Positions 46,850-59,420 of a DNA stretch of 64,000 nucleotides are shown here, piece after piece. The notes beneath the pieces were generated by a model. The model saw only the letters and a program-made list of their open reading frames with translations, had not been told where the DNA came from and did not search any database. Positions within the stretch are counted from its first letter, which is position 1. Each line of letters starts with the position of its first letter. The stretch comes from Annona cherimola (lineage: Eukaryota; Streptophyta; Magnoliopsida; Magnoliales; Annonaceae): the NCBI GenBank assembly GCA_030490835.1, contig CM059975.1, forward strand, positions 9,987,579 through 10,051,578, given 5' to 3'. The position numbers and the translations under genes are program-made.

Positions 46850-48790
46850 TTTAAAAAGTGCGAAAGTTCCACAAAGTGAAAATGCATAGATATAAAGAGA
46901 TAGAAATGGAGGCTGTCGAGTTGAGATTTTCAAAAAACTTACGAAATTCTCAGATCCATTCTAGTAAATCCCTTCATGGGTACGCCAATTAGGTAAGTGA
47001 AGATTTTTCTATTTTATTATTAACGATTTAATGATAATTTGAAGCTTTTGTATCATCAACTTTTTTCCTAAATTCTATAAATTTGCTAGATTTATGAAAA
47101 GAAAAGTATTTAAAGAATCTATACTAAATAAGGAACCCAAATATGTACTTATAGGAAAAATCCGAGCTCGTTTGGGCAGTTTCCACAAATGTCGAAAGTT
47201 GACAGGCGAAAATTTTACAGAAAAGCCCTCCTGAGTTTGTGATTTTGCAACAAGGTACCTATTTTGAAGAAATTATAGAAAACTTAAATCTTGTTGAAAA
47301 TTTATAAGAGATATTTGTAAAAATATTATTACAAAATAGCCTCCTGACTTGTGAAAATTTTACAAGGAAAGTTGAAGAAAAATTGAAGAAAGCCTCTCGA
47401 GAATAAAATATTTTACAAAAATTCCTTATATTGGCTAAAAATTCATAAAATAGCTTTTGAAAAATATTTCGTATAAAATAATCCTATTTGAGTACTGGAT
47501 AATGCCGGTAGTAGCTCATTCCCGTAATATATGGTGGCCCGTGAGCCGTTAAAAGTATTTTTGACATAGATTTTGATATCGATGTCTGCTTTTGATGATT
47601 CAGCTGTTGATTTTTACATTTTCGAATGTTCTAAATTCATTGGATAGGTTGGATTATCCATAAAAGATTGTTATTAAAAGTTATTGATGGGCAGATTTTT
47701 AATGGAGAAGATTTCACTTAATTAAGACCCATTAAGATGATAATAAAGATTTTTAAGTATTAAACTTATCATTTAACACTTGATCTAATTGAGATAAATT
47801 TGCAAAGTTGACGTAAGTGGAATTAATGATTAATTTTAGAGGATTACTATTATCTCCGTAGGTGAGTGAAATAAAGATTTATGAGATCTCAAGATGGTGA
47901 ATTAGAGTGAAGTATGAGGTAAGTAAAGTCTTTTCTGATTTATAAGTAAGGATTTTGAACTGAGTTTTCCAATGTAACGGGTTGTGCCTATATATTTTGA
48001 TGTGAATTTGATGGATTTTAGTTCAACAATTTTATATGTTTTATGTGGTATTTATTTGCAAAGAAGTTTCAATTTCTAATTTTGAAGTGTAATTAAGAAA
48101 GTATGATTTAACATGTCATGAGCATAATGTTTGAATGCATAAGCACGACATAAGAAAGATGACTTAAAGTTAAAGTTACGATTAATGACTTAACGGATGC
48201 TTGAGTTTCGTGAGCCAAGGCTAGACGGATGTGTGAGTTATGTAAGCCACTGAGCTGAAAGTGAAAATCAAGTTAAATGGTCAAATGCAAAAGCATGAGT
48301 AGTTGCATTGAAGTATGAGCAGTTGCATTGACATGTTAAAAGTTTCAAATTTTCAATTGAATGTTTGTGATCTTAATTTTAGTATTTAGCAGTTTTCATT
48401 AACTATTCCACTTACCGAGTTTGTTGGGCTCATCATATCTTATTATATTTTTAAATGACAGACATACGAATGAAGACTAACATGGAGTTGGTGCACTAGA
48501 TGAGGCTAGGACTTGATGAATCCATATTTGAAATTATTTATTTTGAGATTGATGTAAGGAAAGCATATCATATGTATATTTTATGAATTAGAGTGTTTGG
48601 ATATAGCTTGATTTGAGATTTAATGAAATATCATGTTAATAGTGACTTATGATATATTTGATATTATATCATTATTTAAGCTGTTGCGCCTGTACGTTCT
48701 CTCCATTATCATCAATCCTATAGTGTAGCAATAGCGGCCGCTAACGTGGCCGGCGGTGCGTTACAGAAATGGTATCTAAGTAGTACCCTT
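46850..48790 (+). mobile_element. Degenerate LTR-retrotransposon remnant (LTR plus primer-binding site)
   Basis: Near 48753-48766 the sequence ends in a GC-rich GGTGCGTTACA and is followed at once by AATGGTATCTAAG, a decayed match to the tRNA-Met primer-binding site TGGTATCAGAG. This is the standard LTR-to-interior junction. The upstream sequence includes CTTACCGAGTTTGTTGGGCTCA, like words in some plant gypsy LTRs. The left limit is not identified, and no gag or pol follows, so this is a fragment. Confidence 0.4.
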
Positions 48791-48960
48791 GGGTTGGGTC
48801 GTGGCAGAAAAGAAATTAAAAATGTGATTGGCTTTGATGCTAATTATTGCAAAAACACATATTATTACTTATAAAAAATACATATATTATTCAAGATCAA
48901 ATACTTTTTTTTATTAGTATGCATTAAAATCAACAGATTGTCAACAGGTAGATGACTCTA

Positions 48961-49062
48961 ATTAAAATCAGGGAGAATGTCTCCACAACCGGGGTGGCTG
49001 GGATACATGCCAATGTGCGGTACCAACTGAGCTACTACCTAGTTGGCAACAAAATTAAATAC
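48961..49062 (-). mobile_element. tRNA-like/SINE-like fragment
   Basis: On the minus strand AGGTAGTAGCTCAGTTGGTA has a perfect tRNA A-box core (TAGCTCAGTTGG). No matching T arm or acceptor stem closes a cloverleaf, so it is not a functional tRNA. A B-box-like GGTTCGACTA lies further along at about 49135. Confidence 0.35.
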
Positions 49063-49579
49063 TTTTTTTTTTTAAGGGGTCTCAGTTCGGCACTCTGGTC
49101 AAACTAAACTGGTCAAACTCATTGTTTCCTATAGTCGAACCTAGGACGTGGGCAAGAGTGTGCCTAAGATGCATGCCACTTGCGATAAAGTGTGGATGCG
49201 ATAAAATACTTAATATATAAATATTTATCTAAAAAATCATTCAATCAAGAAATGAAAAAGCAAATTATCAAAAAAAAAAATGAAATGGCTTCGTAGCTGT
49301 CAAGCACCATGGTAAGTATGATGCCATGTCTCTCCATTCGTGGAGGTATTAATTTTCCCCTAGGGGGTTTCATTTGACTCCTCCGTATTTATAAAATTAT
49401 GTATGAACTGATTTATAATATTAGATTACTTAATGTATATATATACATGAATAAAAAAATGAAATGAAAAAATACATAAGAGAGAGACAAGATAAAGTAT
49501 AACTCTCATTCACTTTTAGAGATACGACACACATCCTCTATTAAGACACTTTAAAAATCCTTCTTTCACATTCCATTAA

Positions 49580-49870
49580 GGGTGTGTTTGGTTGGAGGTA
49601 AAACTTTTGATGAAAAGTTTCTGAAGTAGAAGTTGTCAAATCAATAGAAAGTTATGTGATATAATAGGAGTAATGATGAGGAGTAAAGAGAATAAAGTTA
49701 AAATAGATAGGTTAGTTGTATGGGTAGTTGTGTAGAAATGATTGAAAAGTATGGTAGTTTGTATAGAAAAATGTGAAAAAATAATTAAAAAATAGAGTAA
49801 TTATGGAGAGTGAAAAGTTTTAGATTGAAAAGTTTTAGTTGATACTTTTTTGCCCTAAACAAACACACCC
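49580..49870 (+). mobile_element. PIF/Harbinger-type (Tourist-like) MITE
   Basis: The left GGGTGTGTTTGGTTGG and right AAACAAACACACCC ends are inverted. It has a perfect TAA target duplication (49577-49579 and 49871-49873). Its 291 bp is nearly identical over long stretches to 24304-24594. Confidence 0.88.
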
Positions 49871-51830
49871 TAAGATAACCATATTTCTTTTTAGGCTTGA
49901 ACCCTGAAGCCTACTAACTACTTTCACACGTACTTAGGAGTTGTTTAATAAGATGTAAATGGGAACATAGAATGGAATGGATATGATTAAGGTAAAGTGT
50001 GAATAGCAAAGGTAGTTGTATGTAAAAATACTAGACACTGATTTATAAATATAAGTAAAAATAGAAACAATAAGGCAAACAAGTAATCAATAACTTCGAC
50101 ATTTTTATTCCCCTCTATTTTATTACGCTTGCAACTGATCAAATAATTCTTTACATCTTTCACATATGAATGATTATGCAAATAATTCATATACAAAATA
50201 TAAGACAAATCCTAATAATTTTTGTATTTTGTAATCAATAATAAAAGTGGGTAAAACTTTTGAAATTTTGAGAGATTAACCTATAAGATGAATAATAATC
50301 AGTGCAAAGAGAATAAAGATAAATAGATAGGTTAATATGAAACAATATAAAATGATTGAAACGTAAATATCATTATAGAAATGATAGGATAACTAGATAT
50401 CTAATTATATGGTATTCAAGAGGGGTTGAAATTTTTTTAACCAAATGCCACATGGAGACAAGTTAATTAATATTTATTCCTCAAGTTTAACATAAATTGC
50501 ATAAAACTACCTTGTGTTGGAGAACAATCTATTACTTAATTTACACCAAGGCCTCTTTTATGAAATCTATGTTTTATATAACTCTCTCATTTTTTTTTTT
50601 TTGATGATTGATAAAAAACTACTCTATCTATTATATTTAATATCATTACTATTATCATGAAAACTCTTTTATTTGTTTATTATCACTGTATATAGGCTTC
50701 ATTTATAAATATGCAAAATAAACAAAATCAACATAATAAAATGATTTAATACTAGGTATCAATTTTTAAGTAGTACTTTCAATATTTAAACTATCTAACA
50801 TATCATTACTAAGTAGATAAATAACACTATAAAGTATCATTATATTCTATACATATGAGAATTGATCTAAGCATTTTCCTCAATTTACCCATAAATGTGC
50901 ATATTTTTTAATAACCGTAACCTCCACACATATTGGATTTGGATGAAACTTAATCTCTTAGCTAAACAAATAATGTTATAAATAAATTAAATTTTGTATC
51001 AATCATCAATATTAAAAATAGAAAGAATTACATGAAATTAATTCTATATAACCCAATTGTATAGAAATGTGCCCCAATCTACACAATAGGTTAAATGATG
51101 AAATGACTTTTATGTAATTACTTAATATTTGATTTTTAAAATCTATTTTAAATTTTCAAATACAAGCCAAATCATCACTATCGTCCTTTTTTTTTTCTAA
51201 AAAAAAAAGCAAATGTAAATTCAACAAAAGATTTTCCACACTTGCCTTTCGAAGTATTTTTGGTGTATGATTGTCTTAAAGACCAATTTTCAAACAAAAT
51301 ATGCATTGTGCCCAACAAAATGAAATTATATTGCTATCATTTAACCCGATTCCATAATGTTGTATTACGTTATTGTCCAACGGAAGACAATTTTATGCAG
51401 TTTAAGCCAAATCTAAAGCATACAGAATTGAAACCCAAGGAAATTTTTTTTTTTTTTTTTTTTCAAAACTGTAAAATTGCAAACTTTGGCTGCAAGAGCG
51501 CCTAAGAGTACATCCAATTTCCTAGAAATATTCAGTTGGTATTGTCTTCTTAAAGAATGCATGCTTTCGACTTTTGAGAAATTGAATCTGTAAAAGCAAA
51601 TGAAACGGAAACCAAAGGTTGGATCTTGGAAGTAACGTCGACTTCATTTGAGGAGAAATTAATGAAAAAACTAACAAATGGTCACAATTAAAGGGTTTAT
51701 TGGCAGATAGCAATATCTGATTTACACGTTTGCTATACATGCCAAAGACGAGGTGGGGGGAATTTACACATATAAAGGGCTCTCTCCCCGAAAGTACTGT
51801 CTCTTTCTTTTTCCTAACTTTTTTTTCCAT

Positions 51831-54800
51831 TCATTTCAAGCTTCCGTTGCAGTGGACTACGCCGTTGCTAAATGTTTCTTTGCGCTTCAGGCTTGGCCTT
51901 TTTAAACCCCATATACGAATTGAACGGTCATCACTGGCTGATGCAAACATATGTGGTTTGGTTGGGTTCCAGCTAACACAGTTGACGGCACCCGAGTGCC
52001 CTGGCAAAGCATGAATGAGATCTCCAGTGTTTCTATGCCATAAGTAAACCTACAATTGAACATCTCCGTTTTATCAGTTGCTAGAAGAAATCATCATCTC
52101 AACAAAAACTCAAAACTGTGAAATTTACACGCGGTATGCTTTTGTGCACGAGTGTCTTCTTCGTGTCAGCATTGGAATGGAAAAGAAATGAAATGAAACA
52201 AAGCAGGAAGATCCAATTGAACGCAAGCTATGAGCTTTGGAAATGACTAAATGAGTGGAGCTATTGCATTTGGATAGTGGAAAAAAGGAGGTGGAAGGAT
52301 TAAATATGAAGAAATGAGGGGAAAATAGAAAATGGGATGTAATAGGTGGAGCTTTGGAAATGACTAGATGAGTGGAGCTCTTGCATTTGGATAGAGGAAA
52401 AAAGTGGTGGAAAGATAAAATTTGAGGAAATGAGGGAAAAATATAAAATGGGATGTAATAGGTGGCAATGAATGCAAATAAAGTGAACAAATATAAAATA
52501 AAGAAGAGGGGGAGTTGGAGCAAAGAATTATGTGTCTACCTTACTACTTGATTGTCCATGAATAAGGATGATATTTGCTAAATGTAGATGGTGATTGCCT
52601 AATATGAAGAAAAGTGGTCTAAGAATGAACCCTATGGAGTCAAGCAACAGGTAAGAGGAAGTGGTCTCAATCAACTAGTCTCTAGTCACTAATCTTCATT
52701 TCACCCATGCAATGGGATTCCAATAAAAAGCAATCCGTACCTGTGAATCCTCACTTCCACTAGCAATAAAAGCTTGCTTGTATCCTCCAAAGCATGACCT
52801 GATAACAAACCGTGTACGTATGTGACCCTTGTACTTGGTAACTAACTGTGGATCTCCAACTATACTCCACAAATGTATCTCTTGGTTCACAAGATTCACC
52901 AGCAAAAATTGGTCATCTCTGGATAATGAAAATGATGTGATTCTTTGTTGTTCTTCAATTAACTTTTCTATTTGAGCTTCTGTATCAAGTAAAAGAATAA
53001 CAGATTCCCTACATACGCTAATTATCCACTTCCCATCAGACGAAACAGCCATGTCAGAGTTTTTTAATATTCTCTGCCCCTTCCAGCATTCAAGCTCTTT
53101 CCCATCTAAATCCCACATGCAGATGCTCTTATCCATAACACCAGAAACTATCCGTTTCCCATCAGGGAACCAGCTACATGAAACCAAGCCAAGGCCAGTT
53201 TTCTCATAAACATGTAGGCATGCACCTGTATTGACATCCCACCGCCTGACATTCTCCTCCAATCCACATGTGAGAAGCTGCATATCATCAGGGCTCCACG
53301 ACATTGTCAAGACAGGCTTCTGATGGCCAGTAAGAGTGTGCCGCAGTGACACACCGCCATCATCATTTACCTGAAATTGGAAAAGGTGAGATTTCTCAAG
53401 TATGAGTGAAAAATAAGCCTTGTCAATTGCTTATGGATGGATTCTGAACTTAGCCAACATAATTAAAGAAAATATTTTTAATATACTACTGCAAGCTAAA
53501 ACCATAATGTCACTCATTGCTTGCTTCAGGGGTCTTAATGGTCACGGTCATGGTCAACCCCCTCGTCCAACCGGTTTATAAATAAGTTTAAGTTGAGTTT
53601 TTTTAATACATGGGTTATGATCCGCCAACCCGTTCAATCATTTAATTAAATAAACGAATTAAGGTTGAGATTTTATAACCTGTCAACCCGTTTAGTAATC
53701 CATTTAACCCGTTCAACTCATTTACCTTGTTTAACCCATTAAAGTTATATATACATAAATGTAAACTCTTTGTTTATTTTTCCCCACTAAGTCTTTCTCC
53801 CGCTACCAAAATTTCATTTTCTCGCTGCTGCTTTAATTTCATTTTTCAGTTACTACCCTATTTCTGTTTCTCCTATGCTAAAAACACTCTCACCTCTCCT
53901 TGCTAGATCATCATCCGCCAGAGTTTAAGCCTTCAAGTTGTTTGCTATACTACTCGCTAACAACCCACCAACTCCTTTATTAAATGGGTTGTAAATGGGT
54001 TAAGATTAAAGTTTTTTAAATGAGTTAATAAACAGATTATGATGGAGATATTTTAAATAGATTAGGATTAGGATTAGGCTTTAACCCGTCCAATCCGATC
54101 CGTTAACACTCCTAGCCTGTGGAATTAGTAGAAATAAATAATTTGAAGCCGAATCTTCCTGCCTAAGATTATAAACTTGCAATAATAACTAATTTTTTAA
54201 AATAAAAATAAAAAAAAAAACTAGAAATCCACAATTCGTGCATCCCTTCTTTTCTGATGGGTTAAAGGTGAAACATGGATATACCTTCAAAAAAAAAAAA
54301 AAAATGAAACATGGATATAGTCCATACATAAGCCAAACCAAACAAGCGATGGAGATTCCAGAATAATTACAGCAGATTCATGGAATCACTTTCAGCACTT
54401 TGCATTTAGAAATACCTTAACCATGGACACAATGCTCACAAATCAAGATGTTAATGGAAGTTTGAGGGCTTTCATGTACTAAATCACCTAAATAGAAAAA
54501 CTGCTTACCTCCCATATAATTGCAGTGTCATCATTTGATGACGAGGCTAAGTACTTTCCATTGTTTGAGAATTGCAAAAACCACACTTCATTGAGGTGCG
54601 CCTGCAGTATCTGCTTCATTTATGGTAGCAAGTAAGAAAAAGCAACCCAAAGGTCCCTTAGAAACATGTAAGATCAGGTCTATCCACATAAGTATGCTTA
54701 GGGTATTTCTAAATCCTAATGGTGGACTAAACACTTTCCAAACATCCCAGATGGGAAAAAGAAAAAAATCACTCCATCAATAGTGCAGAAAGTTAATTGT

Positions 54801-57124
54801 GGTTTGGGTGAGAGCCTATTATTTGTTGGTGCTGAATTGTCTGATTGGGATGCTTTATAACCCAGGTAGAGAAATTGGTCTTTTGTTGTCGTGTTTTCTC
54901 TTCTTTTTCTACCCCTTGACATTAAGCACAAAAATAGTATTTCCACACACAAGGATTGATGCATGTAACACTTGAAGACTAAGGATTCTCAAAGAAGGGA
55001 AGAAAGTAATGGTAACTGTGCAACACAATAGAGGGTCATGATTTGAAGTAAACCAATAAAGGGTAAAATAGATGAGTTTTTCCATATGAAAGTATATGAG
55101 ACAATGACTAACAATATAGGCAAGGATGAGTAAAAGGTAGGAATATGTCACCATTGAACTCCATTTAAATTAAATAAAAAATTGTATGACAGCTATAAAA
55201 CCAATAATGCTATGAACGGTTGAATGCTGGACAACAATTTATGAGATGGATGAACAGAATAAGCAAGATAAAATTAGAAATGAAGTTACATGAGATAATC
55301 TAAAATTAGTAAACGATCAAGTTGTATAGTTATGTGAAAAGGACACCAAGGATAACACTAGTTAGGAGGAATGAATTTGTCAAAAGAAATGGTCATAAAT
55401 AACTAGAGAAAGGTGAAAGATATGGCTAGAATCCTAGGGAAAAAACAATACTTGGCCCAACTGAAGACATAATCTATAGATTATTAGGAATAATGTAATA
55501 CGAATCCGTAGCTGACCCCACTAAAAGGGGAGACAGAGACTGACCTCTAACCCTGAAGCTTTTTTTAAGGGGAAAAAGCATATTGCTATCATACCAACGG
55601 AAACATTAAAGACAAAAATATCTCCCTTGTTGTCACTGAGTGATTGAATTTTTTTCTTTAAAGGTAGAGGTAATGTGACCAACTTATCACAAATACTATG
55701 ATTATTACCCCTAGATGAACCGCATACAGTCCAATTAATCAGGAAGTCAGGAACAGCACTTTACACACTCCACATGATATGGCTAATGGAAGCACAGCCG
55801 CACAGGTACCATTTGAAAATTGGAATACCCTTGTAGTGAACTTCAACCATAAGAAATATACCTTAAACTATGTGGATGTTTTGGTTAAATGACATTAAAA
55901 GTGATTTTTCTATTGTAAGAGAATGTCTCACATCGTCAGAACCAAATAGCTGTTAAAGCAGGTGCAAAATCCAAGTTGAGAATTATAGGGTGTAATTCAG
56001 TTGTTCACTCTTTGGTTTCCATACAAATAGTCACAAATAATGACACAATAGCCACAGGATAAAATTACAAAACAGAAAACATTTGAGAAGGAAGAGCAAA
56101 AGACTATTTTGCAGTTGATAGAAAAGATCACAATTCCAAGTGTCCAGAAAAACCCTGAGATAATGATGATCATGAATTGATATGACTACTAAAGGCTTAA
56201 AGAATGATTATGATCATATTGCCAGGTACATGACAACAACATCACAAAAACATGACTTGTGAAGTATGAACTTAAAATAGAAGTTTTTCTCGTACATGAA
56301 TGCCCATGAGTCTCAAACACGAGTTACCAAGTTACCTGAAGAGTTTCAGTAGGAATTACATCTTTTCCACACTGATGGTCTGAGTATAGAGACAGCGAGT
56401 TATCTAAGGAGTTGTGAAAGAAACAAGCATCACGTTGCACATCAAGGGACTGCTCAACCAAGTACTCCAGTCTTCTCTCAGCTATCATAACTGTTGGCGG
56501 AAGCAATTTCTGCAATTTCTCAAGAAGTCCTAACCGTGTATTTGTGCCTGCAAAATCATGGTTTAAGGACCCAGAGACACGCCTCTTGGGATATACAAGG
56601 AACTCAGACAATTCGTGCACCCTATTTCTGTTTATGCCCAGCGCTGAAATTTCAGTCCTTAGCGTCTTCAAAGCGTCCATCACCTTTTCCTTATCTAGAA
56701 ATTCAAAGAACTTCTTCTCCAATATCAAGAAAGAAGCAGATTTCAATATGTTGTCATCTGGAAGGCTAATTTTATGCAGAGTGGCCAGGCTTTCGTCCCA
56801 CTTTCCATCAAGCACTTGGTTTCTAAATTGACTGACTGTGAGTGAATGTAAGGGTATGCCTGATTCTTCTTCAAGAAGTGCACCACTTCTCTCATAGCCA
56901 AGGGAATACAATGCCTTGGTTATAATTCTAACAAACTCCACCCTTCTAATAAGTCCTTTAGAACCAACCATCTCATCATTCCCTTGAGGAGGCAGTGGTC
57001 TGGCCATTGTCTTTCTAAAGTTAGCAGGCTCTGTGACACACAAGTTGTTGCTGGGGCTCCTCAGTCCTTGTGAGGATGATTTCAAACGTTTTGAGGGTGG
57101 TTCATCATCCTCTACACCTCCCAT
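51831..57124 (-). CDS. WDR26: WDR26/GID7-type LisH-CTLH-WD40 protein
   Basis: Coding exons 57124-56336, 54610-54509, 53370-52741 and 52049-51831, all phase 0, give 579 aa. The N-terminus is basic and Ser-rich, followed by LisH (about residues 62-90, [19 protein letters not shown]) and CTLH/CRA helices (about 97-240). A WD40 propeller covers about 264 to the end ([70 protein letters not shown]). Orthologs are subunits of the CTLH/GID E3 ubiquitin ligase, bringing substrates or bridging modules; the plant homolog has been linked to stress responses. An acceptor at 57237-57238 implies a 5' UTR exon starting at 57236 and an intron in the leader. A hAT-like element lies in the intron between coding exons 2 and 3, and a MITE upstream. 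Confidence 0.95.
52235..52465 (+). repeat. Tandem duplication of about 115 bp in the last intron of WDR26
   Basis: The segment from GAGCTTTGGAAATGACTA (52230) through GGATGTAATAGGTG (about 52348) repeats from GAGCTTTGGAAATGACTA (about 52350) through GGATGTAATAGGTG (about 52464), with scattered substitutions and small gaps. It is a local tandem duplication with no coding role. Confidence 0.8.
53530..54118. mobile_element. Degenerate hAT-like element in WDR26 intron
   Basis: The left AGGGGTCTTAATGG and the right, inverted, AGGAGTGTTAACGG form imperfect terminal repeats. The interior is full of AACCCGTTCAAC-type words on one side and GGGTTAAG-type words on the other. The 8-bp flanks are not convincingly duplicated, so the call is tentative. 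Confidence 0.4.
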
Positions 57125-59331
57125 GAAATGCCAAATTCAGCCCATATATATTTGAGATGTGCGAAAGACGATGTATCCGAATGACAAAAAATGCGTCCCA
57201 GATGCCTTGCAAGTGATCCACTCGAAAAGAATGTTCCTGCAAACTGAAATCAATGGTTGAGATTAAAACTACAAACAATTGAAATTACATGACAACATTA
57301 TTAGTGTAAAAAACCAAAATTGCTCAATAGAAAACAACATCAATATCCAAATACAATTAGACTGCTCACAAAGCAATTACAGTGAATTTCTTTTCTTAGG
57401 GTGTGTTTGGTAATAAGTAAAAGTTGTCAAGTTAAAACTTTTCAATCTAAAACTTTTCACTCTCCACAATTATCCTATTTTTTAATCATTTCTTCACATT
57501 TTTCTATACAAGTATCCTACTTTTTAATCATTTCTATACAACTACCAACACAACTAACCTACCTATTTCAACTTTATCCTATTTATTCTTCATCATTACC
57601 CCTATCAATCACATTATTTGACAACATCTACTCTCTATAACTTTTTATACAAAGTTTTATCCGTTCCCAAACACACCCTTAATCAAGAACCTTTTTTTCA
57701 GCAATCAGTAAATGACCGGCATCTATACTATGGCAATATAATCTTTATTGAGCCATGGAAAATTTTTTCAAGGAAAAATAGGTGAGGGGTTGGTGGAGGA
57801 ATAGGGAATAAGAAAAATATAGCCGCTTCACCTGAATACACTGCAGATGTGCCATCATTCAATCTACAAAAGAAGCAACCCAACAAGCTATTTCATTTGA
57901 AACTGTGTCTAGGAAACAGTTTTAAGACAAGATACATGCCTCTATCTATAAATCCTACTCAGATAGAGCTTCTTTGAAGAAAGATACAGTAATTTAATGA
58001 AGTTTCCATAAGGATTTTTCACATTGCAAATGCGCACTCAATTCCAATTTCTGCATGCCTAAAAGAGTGAGTTCAGAATGCCAAAGACACTGGATACCAT
58101 ATTTATGTCTGTATGCATGAGAACTGATTTCCTTTATTTGTAGGAAAGTTCTTTTCAGTAATTGACTCAGAAAAAAGGAGACTAAAACATCCATTTGTGA
58201 CACTCCTCGTCTTCTCCCTTGTTTAGAAATCTGTGTATAAGCCATCATGTCTACATCTAAGCTGAAGTTGTGGCCTTTCAGTGAGCGACTTCAATTGAAC
58301 CATAGTCAGCTGGTCAAAAGTCATCGTCCAGTAAGTGACATCAATTCTAATGATACACAAAACGCCTGTCTACTGCATCATATTTCAACCCTATCTATGG
58401 AACATCAACCACAAGAAGAATTTGAAAGGTGTCTTCTTTATATCTCCTCAAAGAAAATACATCAATCAGCATGCTTTTGCAGTCAAGGACAATTTCTTTT
58501 CTATCCTAAATGTTTTATGGCTGACTTCACATTTACAATAATGAATTCAATGCATTGGTGGCATGAAGCCAAAAAAAGTTGTGTCATAATCATCTGTGAA
58601 CATCAATGACCAGTGAAATAATCTTTTCTAACCAATCATAAACTATAAAAACTTATAGACAACAACATTTTTTTCCTCAGAAGAGAAAAAGGATTACAAA
58701 TAGAAAAAATGTGCTAAGAAATGTGACCACTACAAGCTTCCAGCGCAAACGCTTCCATAATTGCCTGTCTGTTTTATGTCCCCAATAATGATTCTTAAAT
58801 GTTAGTCCCAAAGCAAACCACCAACCATGCCTACACAATCCGCTTCCCATTTCCAACATGGAAACAGCAAAGGCATAAGATCCCAAGCCACCGAAATTGG
58901 AAAATGGGCGGATGAAAATCGAGCAGGGTAGCATGGACTCAAAAAACGCAACAAGTTACTAGTTTAATATATTAATAAGTAACACAAGATCAACGAAGCA
59001 TAAAAGGCACATTAGAAAGTATCAAACATAGGTACGAGGGCATAGTAGAAACCATCTATCAACCAAAGGCACACTAGAATAGATGGCCGCCGCAATAACA
59101 CAGACGAAGACATGAACCGATGACGGATTTCTAACCTGTAAAGAAAGAATCCGGTGGCGGATAGACCACCGATCTGAACCAAAACCTCCCAAAACAAGAA
59201 CGACCCAGATGAGACAATACCGATTGAACAAAACCCAGAAAGCGATTTTGGTCTTTCTATCGATTGCTGGTCAAACAGGCACAAGCCCAGCGCATAGAAA
59301 GCCCCCCCAAAAAACGACTTTAAAGAGAAGC

Positions 59332-59362
<31 letters not shown>

Positions 59363-59420
59363 GGCAAAACCCTAAGAAGTACGAACAGTTTCACATTAGA
59401 GACGTTAGCGTTCGCATTTG
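57125..59420 (-). promoter_or_regulatory. WDR26 leader, probable 5' UTR intron and promoter
   Basis: An acceptor-like TTTGCAG at 57237-57243 suggests a 5' UTR exon (57125-57236) preceded by an intron. A (GA)n tract at about 59330-59358, CT-rich on the gene strand, may mark the core promoter. A MITE (57399-57678) lies inside the presumed intron. Transcript evidence would be needed to fix the start. Confidence 0.4.
57399..57678 (-). mobile_element. PIF/Harbinger-type MITE
   Basis: GGGTGTGTTTGGTAATAAG on the left and CCCAAACACACCC on the right are inverted. It is flanked by TTA on both sides (57396-57398, 57679-57681). Length 280 bp, interior as in the family. Confidence 0.88.

Larger units (their letters stand above)
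45947..51830. other. About 6 kb intergenic region with LTR-element remnant and MITEs
   Basis: It contains a degenerate LTR-like stretch ending near 48766, tRNA-like repeat fragments around 48.96-49.2 kb, an intact PIF-type MITE (49580-49870) and decayed AT-rich MITE relatives between 49.9 and 50.5 kb. No gene was recognised. Confidence 0.55.

Noticed and set aside
48961..49062. Second tRNA gene suggested by TAGCTCAGTTGG on the minus strand
   Set aside because: No acceptor stem or T arm closes a cloverleaf, so it is a SINE-like or decayed fragment.
58677..59284. Minus-strand open frames upstream of WDR26
   Set aside because: They lie in the presumed leader intron or promoter, overlap each other in different frames and show no family motifs.
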